A stretch of DNA of 45,216 nucleotides from an uncultured Oscillibacter sp. (GTDB taxonomy: Bacteria > Bacillota > Clostridia > Oscillospirales > Oscillospiraceae). The position numbers were made by a program, and so were the translations under genes. Below the pieces are notes generated by a model. The model saw nothing but the letters and a program-made list of their open reading frames with translations, was not told the DNA's origin and searched no databases. The stretch lies in assembly GCA_910576865.1 (NCBI GenBank), contig CAJTKE010000021.1, positions 1 through 45,216 of the forward strand, in the 5' to 3' direction. Shown here one piece after another: positions 14,512 to 21,956 of the stretch (position 1 is the first letter of the stretch; each line of letters opens with the position of its first letter).

Positions 14512-16695
14512 TCACGGCAGCAGCTGATTCTCCCCCGTGACGGCGGTGGTGTCCTCGGCGGGGGTGAAGTAGGCGTTCAGGATGTTCACCGCCGTGGAGG
14601 CCAGGGCCGCGCCGGCGTCCGCCCGCTCGATGGCGATGGCCACGGCAATCTCCGGGTCGTCGTAGGGGGCGAAGCAGACGAAGACGCCGTGGTTCTTGGT
14701 GTCCGCCCGGACCTGGGAGGTGCCGGTCTTGGCACCGGCGGAGACCACGCAGCGGCTGAAGTAGGGGGACAGGGTGCCCTCCACCAGACCCTTCATGCCC
14801 TCCTTCACCGCCCGGAGGTTTTCGTCGCTGATGTCGATTTCGTTCAGGGGCTCCGTGTTTCCCACGGCCACCACCTCGGAGTTGTCATAGGCCTTGGCGG
14901 CTTTGAGGAGGTGGGCCTGGCAGTGCTTCCCGCCGGAGACCAGGGTGGCGATGTAGTTGGCCAGCTGGAGGGGGGAGTAGAGCTGGCTGCCCTGGCCGTA
15001 GGCCGCCCAGGGGGCCTGGTCCTGGCCCTGGGGGTTCTCAGGCAGGAGACCGGCGGTCTCGGGAATTTCGATGCCCGTCTTTTCCCCCAGGCCGAACTGA
15101 ACCAGGTATTCCCGCAGGCCGTCCATCTGCATCCGGTAGCCCAGCTCCGAGAAGAAGTAGTTGCAGGAGTTGGTGATGGCCCCGGTGACGTTTAAGAGGC
15201 CATGGCCGGAGTGCTTCCAGCAAAAGCTGTAGCTGTTTTCATCCTTGGGATAGACCCATTTGCCGGTGTCCCGGATCTTTTCCGTCAGGGTGATCTTCCC
15301 GCTGAGAAGGCCCGCCATGGCGGTAAAGGGCTTCAGGGTAGAGCCCGGGGGATAGCCGTTCATGGCGGCCCGGTTGTACATGGGGGTGCGGGGGTCGGCG
15401 TTGAGCTGGGCGAAGTCCTCCCGCCAGGTGGAGAGGTCGTAGGAGGGATAGGAGGCCAGGGCCAGCACCTCGCCGGTGCCCACCTGGACCACCGCGGCCC
15501 CGGCGCCCCGCTTCTCGTCGCCGTCGGCGTTGAGGCGGGTGACGGTCTCCTCCAGGAAGCCCTCCACCTGGGACTGGAAGTCCAGGTCGATGGTCAGCTC
15601 CACGATGTTCCCGGGCTCGGGCTCGGTGTAATAGTATTCCCCGGTGACCTTGCCCTCGTCGTTGGTAGCCACCATCCGGCGTCCGTCCTTGCCCTTGAGA
15701 TAGTCCTCAAAGGCCAGCTCCGCGCCGTCCTTTCCGATCAGGTCGTCGTAGTCATAGCCCTTTTCCTTCAGGGAGGGGTAGTCGTCCTCGATGCCGATCT
15801 TGCCCACGTAGCCCAGGATGTGGGCGGCGCTGGTGGTCTCGTATTCCCGGACGGAGGAGAGGGTGACCTTGGCCCCGGCGTAGTTCCCGTCGCTGAGGAG
15901 GGAGATGAAGGGCGTGTCGATGTCCTGGGCCAGGACGTAGGCGGCGTAGTTGTCCAGCTTCCGGACGGACAGCTCGTACTGGACCCCCAGCACCATCCGG
16001 GCCTGCCCCAGGGTGTAGTCCTCCGGGATGTCCAGCTCGGAGCGCATCTCCGTCATCAGCTTGGCGGGGGTGATGCCGGCGTCCGTCAGCAGCTCCGCCG
16101 ACAGGTCGGCGGGAGTCAGCCGCTCCAGCAGCAGCTCCGCCCGCTTCCTGGGGCTGAGCTCCTCCACGGGGACGGGCTCCTCGCCCTCCTCCGGCTCGGG
16201 CTCCGGCGCGGAGACCGCGTCCGGATTGCGGATCAGATACTGGCCCAGGGCCTCCGCGCAGGGCTTCAGGCTCTTGAGATAGGCCAGGAAGAGCTTCTTC
16301 TGCTGTCCGTCCAGCTGGTCCACCGTGTAGCGGTAGGGGGCCGTACGGGAGACGGGCAGATTGTCGCTCCAGGCCATGCCCTCCCGCTGGCAGAGCTGGA
16401 CCAGCCGGAGGATGGCCTCATTGCTGTCGTCCCCCGGACGGAGGAGGTCCGCGTCAAAGGTCAGGTCATAGGTGGAGCGGTTGGAGACCAGGGGCTTGCC
16501 GTTGCGGTCGGTGATGATGCCCCGGGAGGCCTCCACCTTCTCCGGCCGGACGATGGAGCGGATGGCCTGGGCGGCGTAGTCGTCATGGTGGATGACCTGC
16601 ACGTCGTACAGGACGAAGAGATAGGCCGTCAGCGCCAGCACCAGCAGCGCGGCCAGGAGGTAGAGGCGGGTGTTCTGCATTTCCTTGCGGTCCAT
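14512..16695 (-). CDS. mrdA: Penicillin-binding protein 2 (rod elongation transpeptidase)
   Basis: Cross-links peptidoglycan during side-wall elongation with RodA and the Mre proteins. The 727 residues have one N-terminal membrane helix (about 10-30), a dimerisation/pedestal domain and the transpeptidase. The catalytic motifs are complete: STLK (452-455, active Ser452), SCN (510-512) and KTG (656-658). The pedestal region has an acidic Pro/Glu insertion (about 164-179, PEPEPEEGEEPVPVEE). It is the last gene of the dut-maf-mre cluster, 22 bases after mreD. The class B PBP assignment is firm; PBP2 rather than a division PBP follows from the mre context. Confidence 0.93.
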   Translation of the reverse strand: MDRKEMQNTRLYLLAALLVLALTAYLFVLYDVQVIHHDDYAAQAIRSIVRPEKVEASRGIITDRNGKPLVSNRSTYDLTFDADLLRPGDDSNEAILRLVQLCQREGMAWSDNLPVSRTAPYRYTVDQLDGQQKKLFLAYLKSLKPCAEALGQYLIRNPDAVSAPEPEPEEGEEPVPVEELSPRKRAELLLERLTPADLSAELLTDAGITPAKLMTEMRSELDIPEDYTLGQARMVLGVQYELSVRKLDNYAAYVLAQDIDTPFISLLSDGNYAGAKVTLSSVREYETTSAAHILGYVGKIGIEDDYPSLKEKGYDYDDLIGKDGAELAFEDYLKGKDGRRMVATNDEGKVTGEYYYTEPEPGNIVELTIDLDFQSQVEGFLEETVTRLNADGDEKRGAGAAVVQVGTGEVLALASYPSYDLSTWREDFAQLNADPRTPMYNRAAMNGYPPGSTLKPFTAMAGLLSGKITLTEKIRDTGKWVYPKDENSYSFCWKHSGHGLLNVTGAITNSCNYFFSELGYRMQMDGLREYLVQFGLGEKTGIEIPETAGLLPENPQGQDQAPWAAYGQGSQLYSPLQLANYIATLVSGGKHCQAHLLKAAKAYDNSEVVAVGNTEPLNEIDISDENLRAVKEGMKGLVEGTLSPYFSRCVVSAGAKTGTSQVRADTKNHGVFVCFAPYDDPEIAVAIAIERADAGAALASTAVNILNAYFTPAEDTTAVTGENQLLP

Positions 16696-16717
16696 AGGAT
16701 GCCTTTCTGTAAGGGGG

Positions 16718-17230
16718 TCAGTCGTCCCGGCGGGTGCGCCGGTAGACGGAGCGGTAGAGCAGGGTGACGGGGATGACGAAGGGCGCGGCGGCGCAGAGCT
16801 CCAGCGCCGTCAGCAGGGCCCCGGCCTCCCAGGCGGCGCTGCCCCGCATCCAGAGGAGGAGGCAGCGGAACCCGTCGGTGAGGAGGAAGGCCGCCGCGGC
16901 GGCGGCGAAGGAGCAGAGGAATCCGGCGGGCAGCAGGCTCTGGGACAGCAGCCCGGCGCAGAGGCCCGCCAGGGGGAAGATCAGCGTGTGGACAAAGGGC
17001 ACGGGCCCCGGCAGCAGCAGGTCGCAGACCACGCCCACGCACAGGGAGAAGATGGTCCCCGCCAGGGGCCCCTCGTAGGTGGCGGGGATGGCCGCCAGCA
17101 GGGGATAGAGGACGGGGATGACGCCCCAGAGGGTCACCCGCTGGAGCAGCGCCGTCTGGACAAAGAGGCACAGGGCCGTGGCGGCGGCGTACAGCAGCCA
17201 CTTGAAAATGGTTTCGTTTCTCGCGATCAT
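16718..17230 (-). CDS. mreD: Rod shape-determining protein MreD
   Basis: 170-residue integral membrane protein with five to six hydrophobic helices and a short charged C-terminal tail (YRRTRRDD). It holds MreC in the elongation complex. Weakly conserved family; the call rests on topology, length and position between mreC and mrdA. It begins 15 bases after the mreC stop. Confidence 0.88.
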   Translation of the reverse strand: MIARNETIFKWLLYAAATALCLFVQTALLQRVTLWGVIPVLYPLLAAIPATYEGPLAGTIFSLCVGVVCDLLLPGPVPFVHTLIFPLAGLCAGLLSQSLLPAGFLCSFAAAAAAFLLTDGFRCLLLWMRGSAAWEAGALLTALELCAAAPFVIPVTLLYRSVYRRTRRDD

Positions 17231-17245
17231 AAAGCGCCTCCGCCG

Positions 17246-18097
17246 TCAGGTGACAATTTCAAAGGACTTGATGACGAAGACCTCCGTCAGGGCCTCGAAA
17301 TCCGTCTCCGGCGCCAGGATGGCGTAGGACGCCGCGCCGGAGTCGTCCAGCTGGACCTCCTCCACGGAGCCGATCACCAGCCCGGAGGGGTAGATGCCGC
17401 CCAGGCCGGAGGTCACCACGATGTCCCCCGCCAGCAGGGCGCAGTCCGCCGGCAGATAGTCCAGGCGCAGCCGGTTCTCCCGCATCAGGGAGAAGTCCCC
17501 CTGGGCGATGCCCAGCTCCTTGGTCCGGAATACCTGGGCGCCCAGGGACGTGTCCGTGTCCACCAGGGTCAGCACCGTGGACCAGTTGGTCCCCGCCCGG
17601 TCCACGACGCCCACCAGATTGCCGCAGGCGTCGATGACACAGTCCCCCGGCTCGATGCCCAGGGAGGAGCCCTTGTTCAGCGTCAGGGAGGAGGTCCAGT
17701 TGGTGGCCGCGTGCTCCGTGACCATGCAGGCCTCGAAGTCCGTCAGGTCCCGGCGCTTCCGGGTCAGGTCCAGCAGCTGGTGGAGGAGCTTGTTCTCCTC
17801 CACGGCAGCCTCCGCCTCCCGGATGGTCTCCGCGTCCTTGGCGATCTGCTGGCGCAGGGCGGCGTTTTCCGCCAGGAGGTCCGTGGTGTCCTTATAGTAA
17901 TTCTGCAGGTCGTTGAACCAGGCGGCCACGGCCGTGTATCCCGCCCGGAAGGGCGAGACGAGAATCCCCGTCAGATTCACCAGCGGGGAGGAGTTGGCGC
18001 TGAACACCGACATCACCGCCATGGCAACCGACAGAACGGCGGCGGCGAAGAGCACCCAGAGCCCATGCTGTTTCAGGAAATTTTTCAATTCGATCAC
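17246..18097 (-). CDS. mreC: Rod shape-determining protein MreC
   Basis: Bitopic protein that scaffolds the elongation machinery and activates PBP2 on the outer face of the membrane. 283 residues with one N-terminal membrane helix (about 12-32), a coiled coil (about 62-110, DTTDLLAENAALRQQIAKDAETI) and the beta-barrel MreC domain. The latter contains VIDACGNLVGVVDRAGTNWSTVLTLVD and a GDIVVTSGLGGIYPSGLVIG stretch typical of the family. The start is a GTG. mreB, normally directly upstream, is absent: maf precedes instead with a 57-base gap. Confidence 0.93.
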   Translation of the reverse strand: MIELKNFLKQHGLWVLFAAAVLSVAMAVMSVFSANSSPLVNLTGILVSPFRAGYTAVAAWFNDLQNYYKDTTDLLAENAALRQQIAKDAETIREAEAAVEENKLLHQLLDLTRKRRDLTDFEACMVTEHAATNWTSSLTLNKGSSLGIEPGDCVIDACGNLVGVVDRAGTNWSTVLTLVDTDTSLGAQVFRTKELGIAQGDFSLMRENRLRLDYLPADCALLAGDIVVTSGLGGIYPSGLVIGSVEEVQLDDSGAASYAILAPETDFEALTEVFVIKSFEIVT

Positions 18098-18154
18098 CTG
18101 TCAGGGTCTGAAAATGGGAAGAAGCGGGGAAGGGGAAAAGCCGGGGGGAGGAGA

Positions 18155-18730
18155 TTACAGAAGGGATACGCCGAAGTTTTCCAGCATCCTGGCCAGGCGC
18201 AGCACCGGCAGGCCCATAACGTTGAAAAAGTCCCCCTCCAGCCGCTCCACCAGCAATGCCCCCCGGCCCTGGACGCCGTAGGCCCCGGCCTTGTCCATGG
18301 GCTCTCCGGTGGCGATGTAGCGGCGGAGCTGGGCCTCTGTGGCGGGGCGGAAGAAGACGTCGGTGGATTCCGTCTCCGTCAGGCGCTTGGCCCCCCGGCA
18401 GACGGAGACGCCGGTGCACACGGTGTGCTTCCGCCCCTGGAGGGCCGTCAGCATCTCCAGGGCGTGGGCCTCGTCCCGGGGCTTGCCCAGGCGCTGGTCG
18501 TCCAGGAAGACCATGGTGTCGGCGGTGATGACGATGTCCTCGGGGCCGCAGAGCTTCACGGCGGCCTCCGCCTTCTCCCGGGAGATGTAGGACACCACCT
18601 CCGGCGGCGTCAGCCCCTCGGGGAAATACTCCTCCACCTCCGGCACCCGGACGGTGAAGTCCGTCACGCCGACGCGCTCCAGAAGCTCCCGCCTCCGGGG
18701 GGACCCGGAGGCCAAAACGATTTGTGACAT
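18155..18730 (-). CDS. maf: Maf-family nucleotide pyrophosphatase
   Basis: House-cleaning nucleoside-triphosphate pyrophosphatase that acts on dTTP/UTP or modified pyrimidines and is linked to septum control. 191 residues with the N-terminal signature LASGSPRRRELL (6-17), SREKAEA (about 50-56), the catalytic Asp in ITADTMV (Asp71) and KAGAYGVQG near the C-terminus. AAGGAGG precedes the ATG. It lies 9 bases after dut and before mreC, the usual maf-mre order minus mreB. Confidence 0.94.
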   Translation of the reverse strand: MSQIVLASGSPRRRELLERVGVTDFTVRVPEVEEYFPEGLTPPEVVSYISREKAEAAVKLCGPEDIVITADTMVFLDDQRLGKPRDEAHALEMLTALQGRKHTVCTGVSVCRGAKRLTETESTDVFFRPATEAQLRRYIATGEPMDKAGAYGVQGRGALLVERLEGDFFNVMGLPVLRLARMLENFGVSLL

Positions 18731-18739
18731 GGTTCCTCC

Positions 18740-19180
18740 TTACTTGCCGGTGGAGCCGAAGCCGCCCCGGTCGGGGCTGTCCAGGCGGTCCACCCGGGTG
18801 AACATCAGGGGGGGCTGGTTCTCCACGATGCGGAACTGGCAGAGCCGGGTGTTCTTGGGAATCTCCACGTCCCGGGTGGCGTAGGCGGGCCAGCGCCACT
18901 GGTCCCCGTCCCCCCGGTAGGAGCCGTCCACGATGCCCATGGAGTTGGCCTGAAGCAGGCCGTAGTTCTTGAAGGTGGAGCTCCGGGGGGCCACATGGGC
19001 CTCGTACCCCTCCGGCAGGGCGATGGCCACGCCCAGGGGGACAAGGCGGAACTCCCCGGCTTTCAGGGAGAGGTCCTCCGCCGCCCGCAGGTCCACCCAG
19101 TCGGACCCGGGGACACAGCAAAGCTCCTCCAGATCCGCCACAAAGTATTTTACCTTGAGTTCTTTTGTCTCTCTCATCAT
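18740..19180 (-). CDS. dut: dUTP diphosphatase
   Basis: Hydrolyses dUTP to dUMP and diphosphate, keeping uracil out of DNA and feeding dTMP synthesis. With the ATG at 19180 it has 146 residues, the usual size for a trimeric dUTPase. Motifs are DLRAAED (I), PRSSTFKNYGLLQANSMGIVDGSYRGD (II-III, catalytic Asp about 85), LCQFRIV (IV) and the C-terminal arm SPDRGGFGSTGK (V). GGGAG lies 4 bases before this ATG and 7 before the next (19177), so either may be used; an upstream TTG at 19195 is less likely. First gene of the maf-mre-mrdA cluster. Confidence 0.93.
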   Translation of the reverse strand: MMRETKELKVKYFVADLEELCCVPGSDWVDLRAAEDLSLKAGEFRLVPLGVAIALPEGYEAHVAPRSSTFKNYGLLQANSMGIVDGSYRGDGDQWRWPAYATRDVEIPKNTRLCQFRIVENQPPLMFTRVDRLDSPDRGGFGSTGK

Positions 19181-19221
19181 AACGCTCCCGTGCAATCACT
19201 ATTTGTCATATTTTATCGAAA

Positions 19222-19238
19222 CAATACGATCTGTATTG
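19222..19238. repeat. Small inverted repeat in the dut-U32 gap
   Basis: CAATAC, five bases, GTATTG, inside an AT-rich 130-base gap that must contain the dut promoter. It could be an operator; I cannot place -35/-10 boxes with confidence. Confidence 0.3.
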
Positions 19239-19310
19239 ACAATGCGTTTCTCAAATCCGAATCATTACAATACAATTTGTTATACACTGTCGAAAAACTA
19301 CGGATTGTAG

Positions 19311-21362
19311 TCACTCCACGCCCCGCAGGTAAAGGCCCCGGGTGAAGTCCCCCCGGGGGGCGGCGCCCTCCAGGTAGTCCCGGAAGACCCGGGCGCATTC
19401 CTCCGGCGTCTCCGTGGTGAAGCGGAGGCGGGCGTAACGGAGGCCCAGCCGCCGCCAGTCCGGCCGGTCCGCCAGCCAGAGGGTCCGGCTGTTCTCCACC
19501 TCCGTCCGGTGCCCGAAGGCGGGGAGGAGGGGGAAGGCCGCGCCGGTGCGGTCATTCAAAAAGTTGGGCCGGTCGCAGCGGCAGCCCACGGTGTTGTGAA
19601 TCAGGCAGTTCTCCGTGATCATCAGGGGAAGCCGCCCGTAGACGATGGCCTCGGCGGGGAGGATCTTCCTCATGTCCCGCATCTGGGAGAAGCGCAGCTC
19701 AAAGGACAGACAGGCGGACTCCAGCCCCCGCTCCCGCAGCCAGGCCAGGGAACGGCTGTTGAAGATGTTGAGCCCGTAGTCCCCGTAGAGCCTCCAGCCT
19801 CCGTCCCGGGCCAGGGGGAAGTGCCCCAGGTTGCCGAGGAGAAGTCCGGTGACCCCCAGGCCCCGGGCCTTCTCCAGCCGGCGGCGGAGCAGGTCCTCGT
19901 CCCGGTCCCGCCAGACCCGGGGCAGGATCGCGCAGTACTCCGCCTCCGTCTCCGGCAGGGAGGGGACCTCCGCCAGCAGCTCCAGGGGCACATGGACCCG
20001 GTGGGGGTGAAGGTCCAGAAGCCCGCCGGTCAGCTGGGCGGCGGTGGTGACGGAGACGGTGAACCGGGGTTCCGCCTCGGAGCGGTCAACGTCCGGCAGG
20101 GGCGGTGAAACGCGCTCCCAGCGGACGGGGGGCGCGGCCCGGGCGGCGCTGAGGGCCTCCAGGGCGTCCCGCCGCAGGGCGTTGAGGCCGGCGGCGGAGA
20201 GGTACAGCCCCGGGTCCACCGTCACCTTCACCGCCGCGCAGCGGTAGGGGGTGCCCCCGGTCTTTTGAAGCCGGGCGGTCAGGTCCTCCGCCGTCAGGGC
20301 CCGGTTTCCCGCGGGCTCCGGCACGGGGCCGGTGACGGTGACCGCGTTTCCAAGGCCGTCGTCCGCCGCCAGGGCGCAGGGCTCCCCGGCCCGGACGGCG
20401 CAGTCGAATTCCACGGGGATCCGCCGGTCCGTCTCCGAGGGGGCGGGCTCCTCCGCCGCCGGGGCGTTTTCTGGGCGGAAGCCCAGCATCTCGGGGCCCT
20501 TTTCCCCCCGCCAGTAGGCGTCGGTGAAGCCGGAGCGGGAGAAAGCCCGCTCCAGGACCTCCCGCTCCCGGGCCGTGGGCCTCCGGCCCTCCTCCAGGAG
20601 GCGGGCGTAGATATCCGTGACGGCGGCCACGTAGCCGGGGGATTTCATCCGCCCCTCGATCTTCAAACAGGCCACCCCCATCTCCGCCATCCCCCCCAGG
20701 CGGTCCGCCAGAGAGGAGTCCTTCAGGCTGAGGGGACGCTTGCTCCCGGCGGGCTCGTTGACCCCGTAGGGCAGGCGGCAGGGCTGGGCGCAGCGCCCCC
20801 GGTTCCCGGAGCGCCCGCCCACCATGGCGCTCATGGCGCACTGGCCGGAGTAGCACACGCACAGGGCCCCGTGGACGAAGACTTCGATTTCGGCGGGGCA
20901 GTTTCTGGAAATCTCCGCCGTCTCCTCCCCGGAGCACTCCCGGGCCAGAACGATCCGCTCACAGCCGGCGGCGGCGATCTCGTTGGCCCCGCCGGTGGTG
21001 AAGAGGCTCATCTGGGTGCTGGCGTGGAGGGGCAGGTCCGGCAGGGCCTGCCGGAGCAGGCCGAACAGTCCCCAGTCCTGGACCAGCACCGCGTCCACCC
21101 CCAGGCGGGAGGCGGTCCGGGCGGTCTCCAGGGCGGCGGGCAGCTCCCGGTCCGTCAGCAGGATGTTCAGGGTCAGGAAGACCCGGACGCCCCGGACATG
21201 GCACCAGGACACCGCCCGGGCGAACTCCCCGTCGGAGAAGTTCCGGGCCCCCCGGCGGGCGTTGAAGGCGCCCCAGCCGAGATAGACGGCGTCCGCGCCG
21301 TGCTCCACGGCGGCGAGCAAGGCCTCCGGGGAACCGGCGGGAGCCAGCAGCTCCGGCGTCAC
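19311..21362 (-). CDS. U32 family protein with DUF3656-type domain (RlhA-like RNA hydroxylation enzyme)
   Basis: 683 residues. The N-terminal U32 domain begins PELLAPAGSPEALLAAVEHGADAVYLG. It carries the family signature around FVHGALCVCYSGQCAMSAMVGGRSGNRG followed by CAQPCR, which supplies conserved cysteines; CLKIEGRMKSP follows. The long C-terminal half (about 300-683) corresponds in position to the extra collagenase-like domain of E. coli RlhA (YdcP). That enzyme hydroxylates a cytidine of 23S rRNA, and shorter U32 relatives hydroxylate tRNA uridine. Older annotations call these peptidases. It overlaps the zapA stop by 4 bases; zapA-U32 is a common Firmicute pair. The exact RNA substrate is inferred. 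Confidence 0.85.
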   Translation of the reverse strand: MTPELLAPAGSPEALLAAVEHGADAVYLGWGAFNARRGARNFSDGEFARAVSWCHVRGVRVFLTLNILLTDRELPAALETARTASRLGVDAVLVQDWGLFGLLRQALPDLPLHASTQMSLFTTGGANEIAAAGCERIVLARECSGEETAEISRNCPAEIEVFVHGALCVCYSGQCAMSAMVGGRSGNRGRCAQPCRLPYGVNEPAGSKRPLSLKDSSLADRLGGMAEMGVACLKIEGRMKSPGYVAAVTDIYARLLEEGRRPTAREREVLERAFSRSGFTDAYWRGEKGPEMLGFRPENAPAAEEPAPSETDRRIPVEFDCAVRAGEPCALAADDGLGNAVTVTGPVPEPAGNRALTAEDLTARLQKTGGTPYRCAAVKVTVDPGLYLSAAGLNALRRDALEALSAARAAPPVRWERVSPPLPDVDRSEAEPRFTVSVTTAAQLTGGLLDLHPHRVHVPLELLAEVPSLPETEAEYCAILPRVWRDRDEDLLRRRLEKARGLGVTGLLLGNLGHFPLARDGGWRLYGDYGLNIFNSRSLAWLRERGLESACLSFELRFSQMRDMRKILPAEAIVYGRLPLMITENCLIHNTVGCRCDRPNFLNDRTGAAFPLLPAFGHRTEVENSRTLWLADRPDWRRLGLRYARLRFTTETPEECARVFRDYLEGAAPRGDFTRGLYLRGVE

Positions 21363-21691
21363 TTGGAGCCCCGGTTTTCCAGCCGCTGCTGGAGGCGGAC
21401 GATCTCCCGCTTCAGCTCGCTGACCTGGCTCTGGGCCTTTCCGGCGTCGTCCAGATAGCCCTTGATCTGGCGGCGGAGCTGCTCGGCGGCGGCCTGGGCC
21501 TTGAAGAGCTCGTCGGCGATGTTGGCGGCGGTGAGGACGGCGGCGTCGGTCTTGCCCACCCGGGTGCTGTTCAGCACCTCGTCCATTTTGTCGCCCACGT
21601 AGGCGCCCACTTTCTGCATGTAGGAGGGGGACTCCTCCGCCACGAACGTGTATTCCTCGCCACAGATGGTGACAACCACGCGGTTTGCCAT
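21359..21691 (-). CDS. zapA: Cell-division protein ZapA
   Basis: Binds FtsZ and bundles its filaments at the division ring. 110 residues: N-terminal beta-rich head (MANRVVVTICGEEYTF), SYMQKVGAYVGDKMDEV, TDAAVLTAANIADELFKA, then a C-terminal coiled coil (about 62-108). The start at 21691 has AGGAGG seven bases upstream. The frame remains open further back to 22120 but without ribosome site or conservation. It overlaps the U32 gene by 4 bases, giving a coupled pair. Confidence 0.92.
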   Translation of the reverse strand: MANRVVVTICGEEYTFVAEESPSYMQKVGAYVGDKMDEVLNSTRVGKTDAAVLTAANIADELFKAQAAAEQLRRQIKGYLDDAGKAQSQVSELKREIVRLQQRLENRGSK

Positions 21692-21756
21692 AATATGACC
21701 TCCTTTGCCGGGAGGGAGGGGCCCCTCCGGGCGGATTGCGTAATTTGACAGCGTAC

Positions 21757-21765
21757 AGTATAGCA
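21757..21765 (-). promoter_or_regulatory. Extended -10 element before zapA
   Basis: TGCTATACT on the minus strand (21765-21757), about 65 bases before the zapA start. I see no convincing -35 box; an extended -10 can act without one. Confidence 0.5.
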
Positions 21766-21878
21766 CATGTGACGGGAGGACGCCAGACAAAGTTGGGGGG
21801 AATCCGAAAAATTTACAAAACCGTTTTCGGGCGGGGCGGCGAAAAATTTTTTTCCGCCCCGGCGAGTTTGCGCTTTCT

Positions 21879-21901
21879 ATTTGGAAAAAGTGTGATATAA
21901 T
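21879..21901 (+). promoter_or_regulatory. Probable promoter of the 5'-nucleotidase gene
   Basis: TATAAT at 21896-21901 with a weak TTTCTA 16 bases upstream, in an AT-rich stretch. The gene starts 55 bases downstream. Confidence 0.55.
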
Positions 21902-21956
21902 GTCAGCAGGAAAGGGCGGGGGTCCATCCGCCGCCGAAAGAAGAGGAGGTAAAAGA

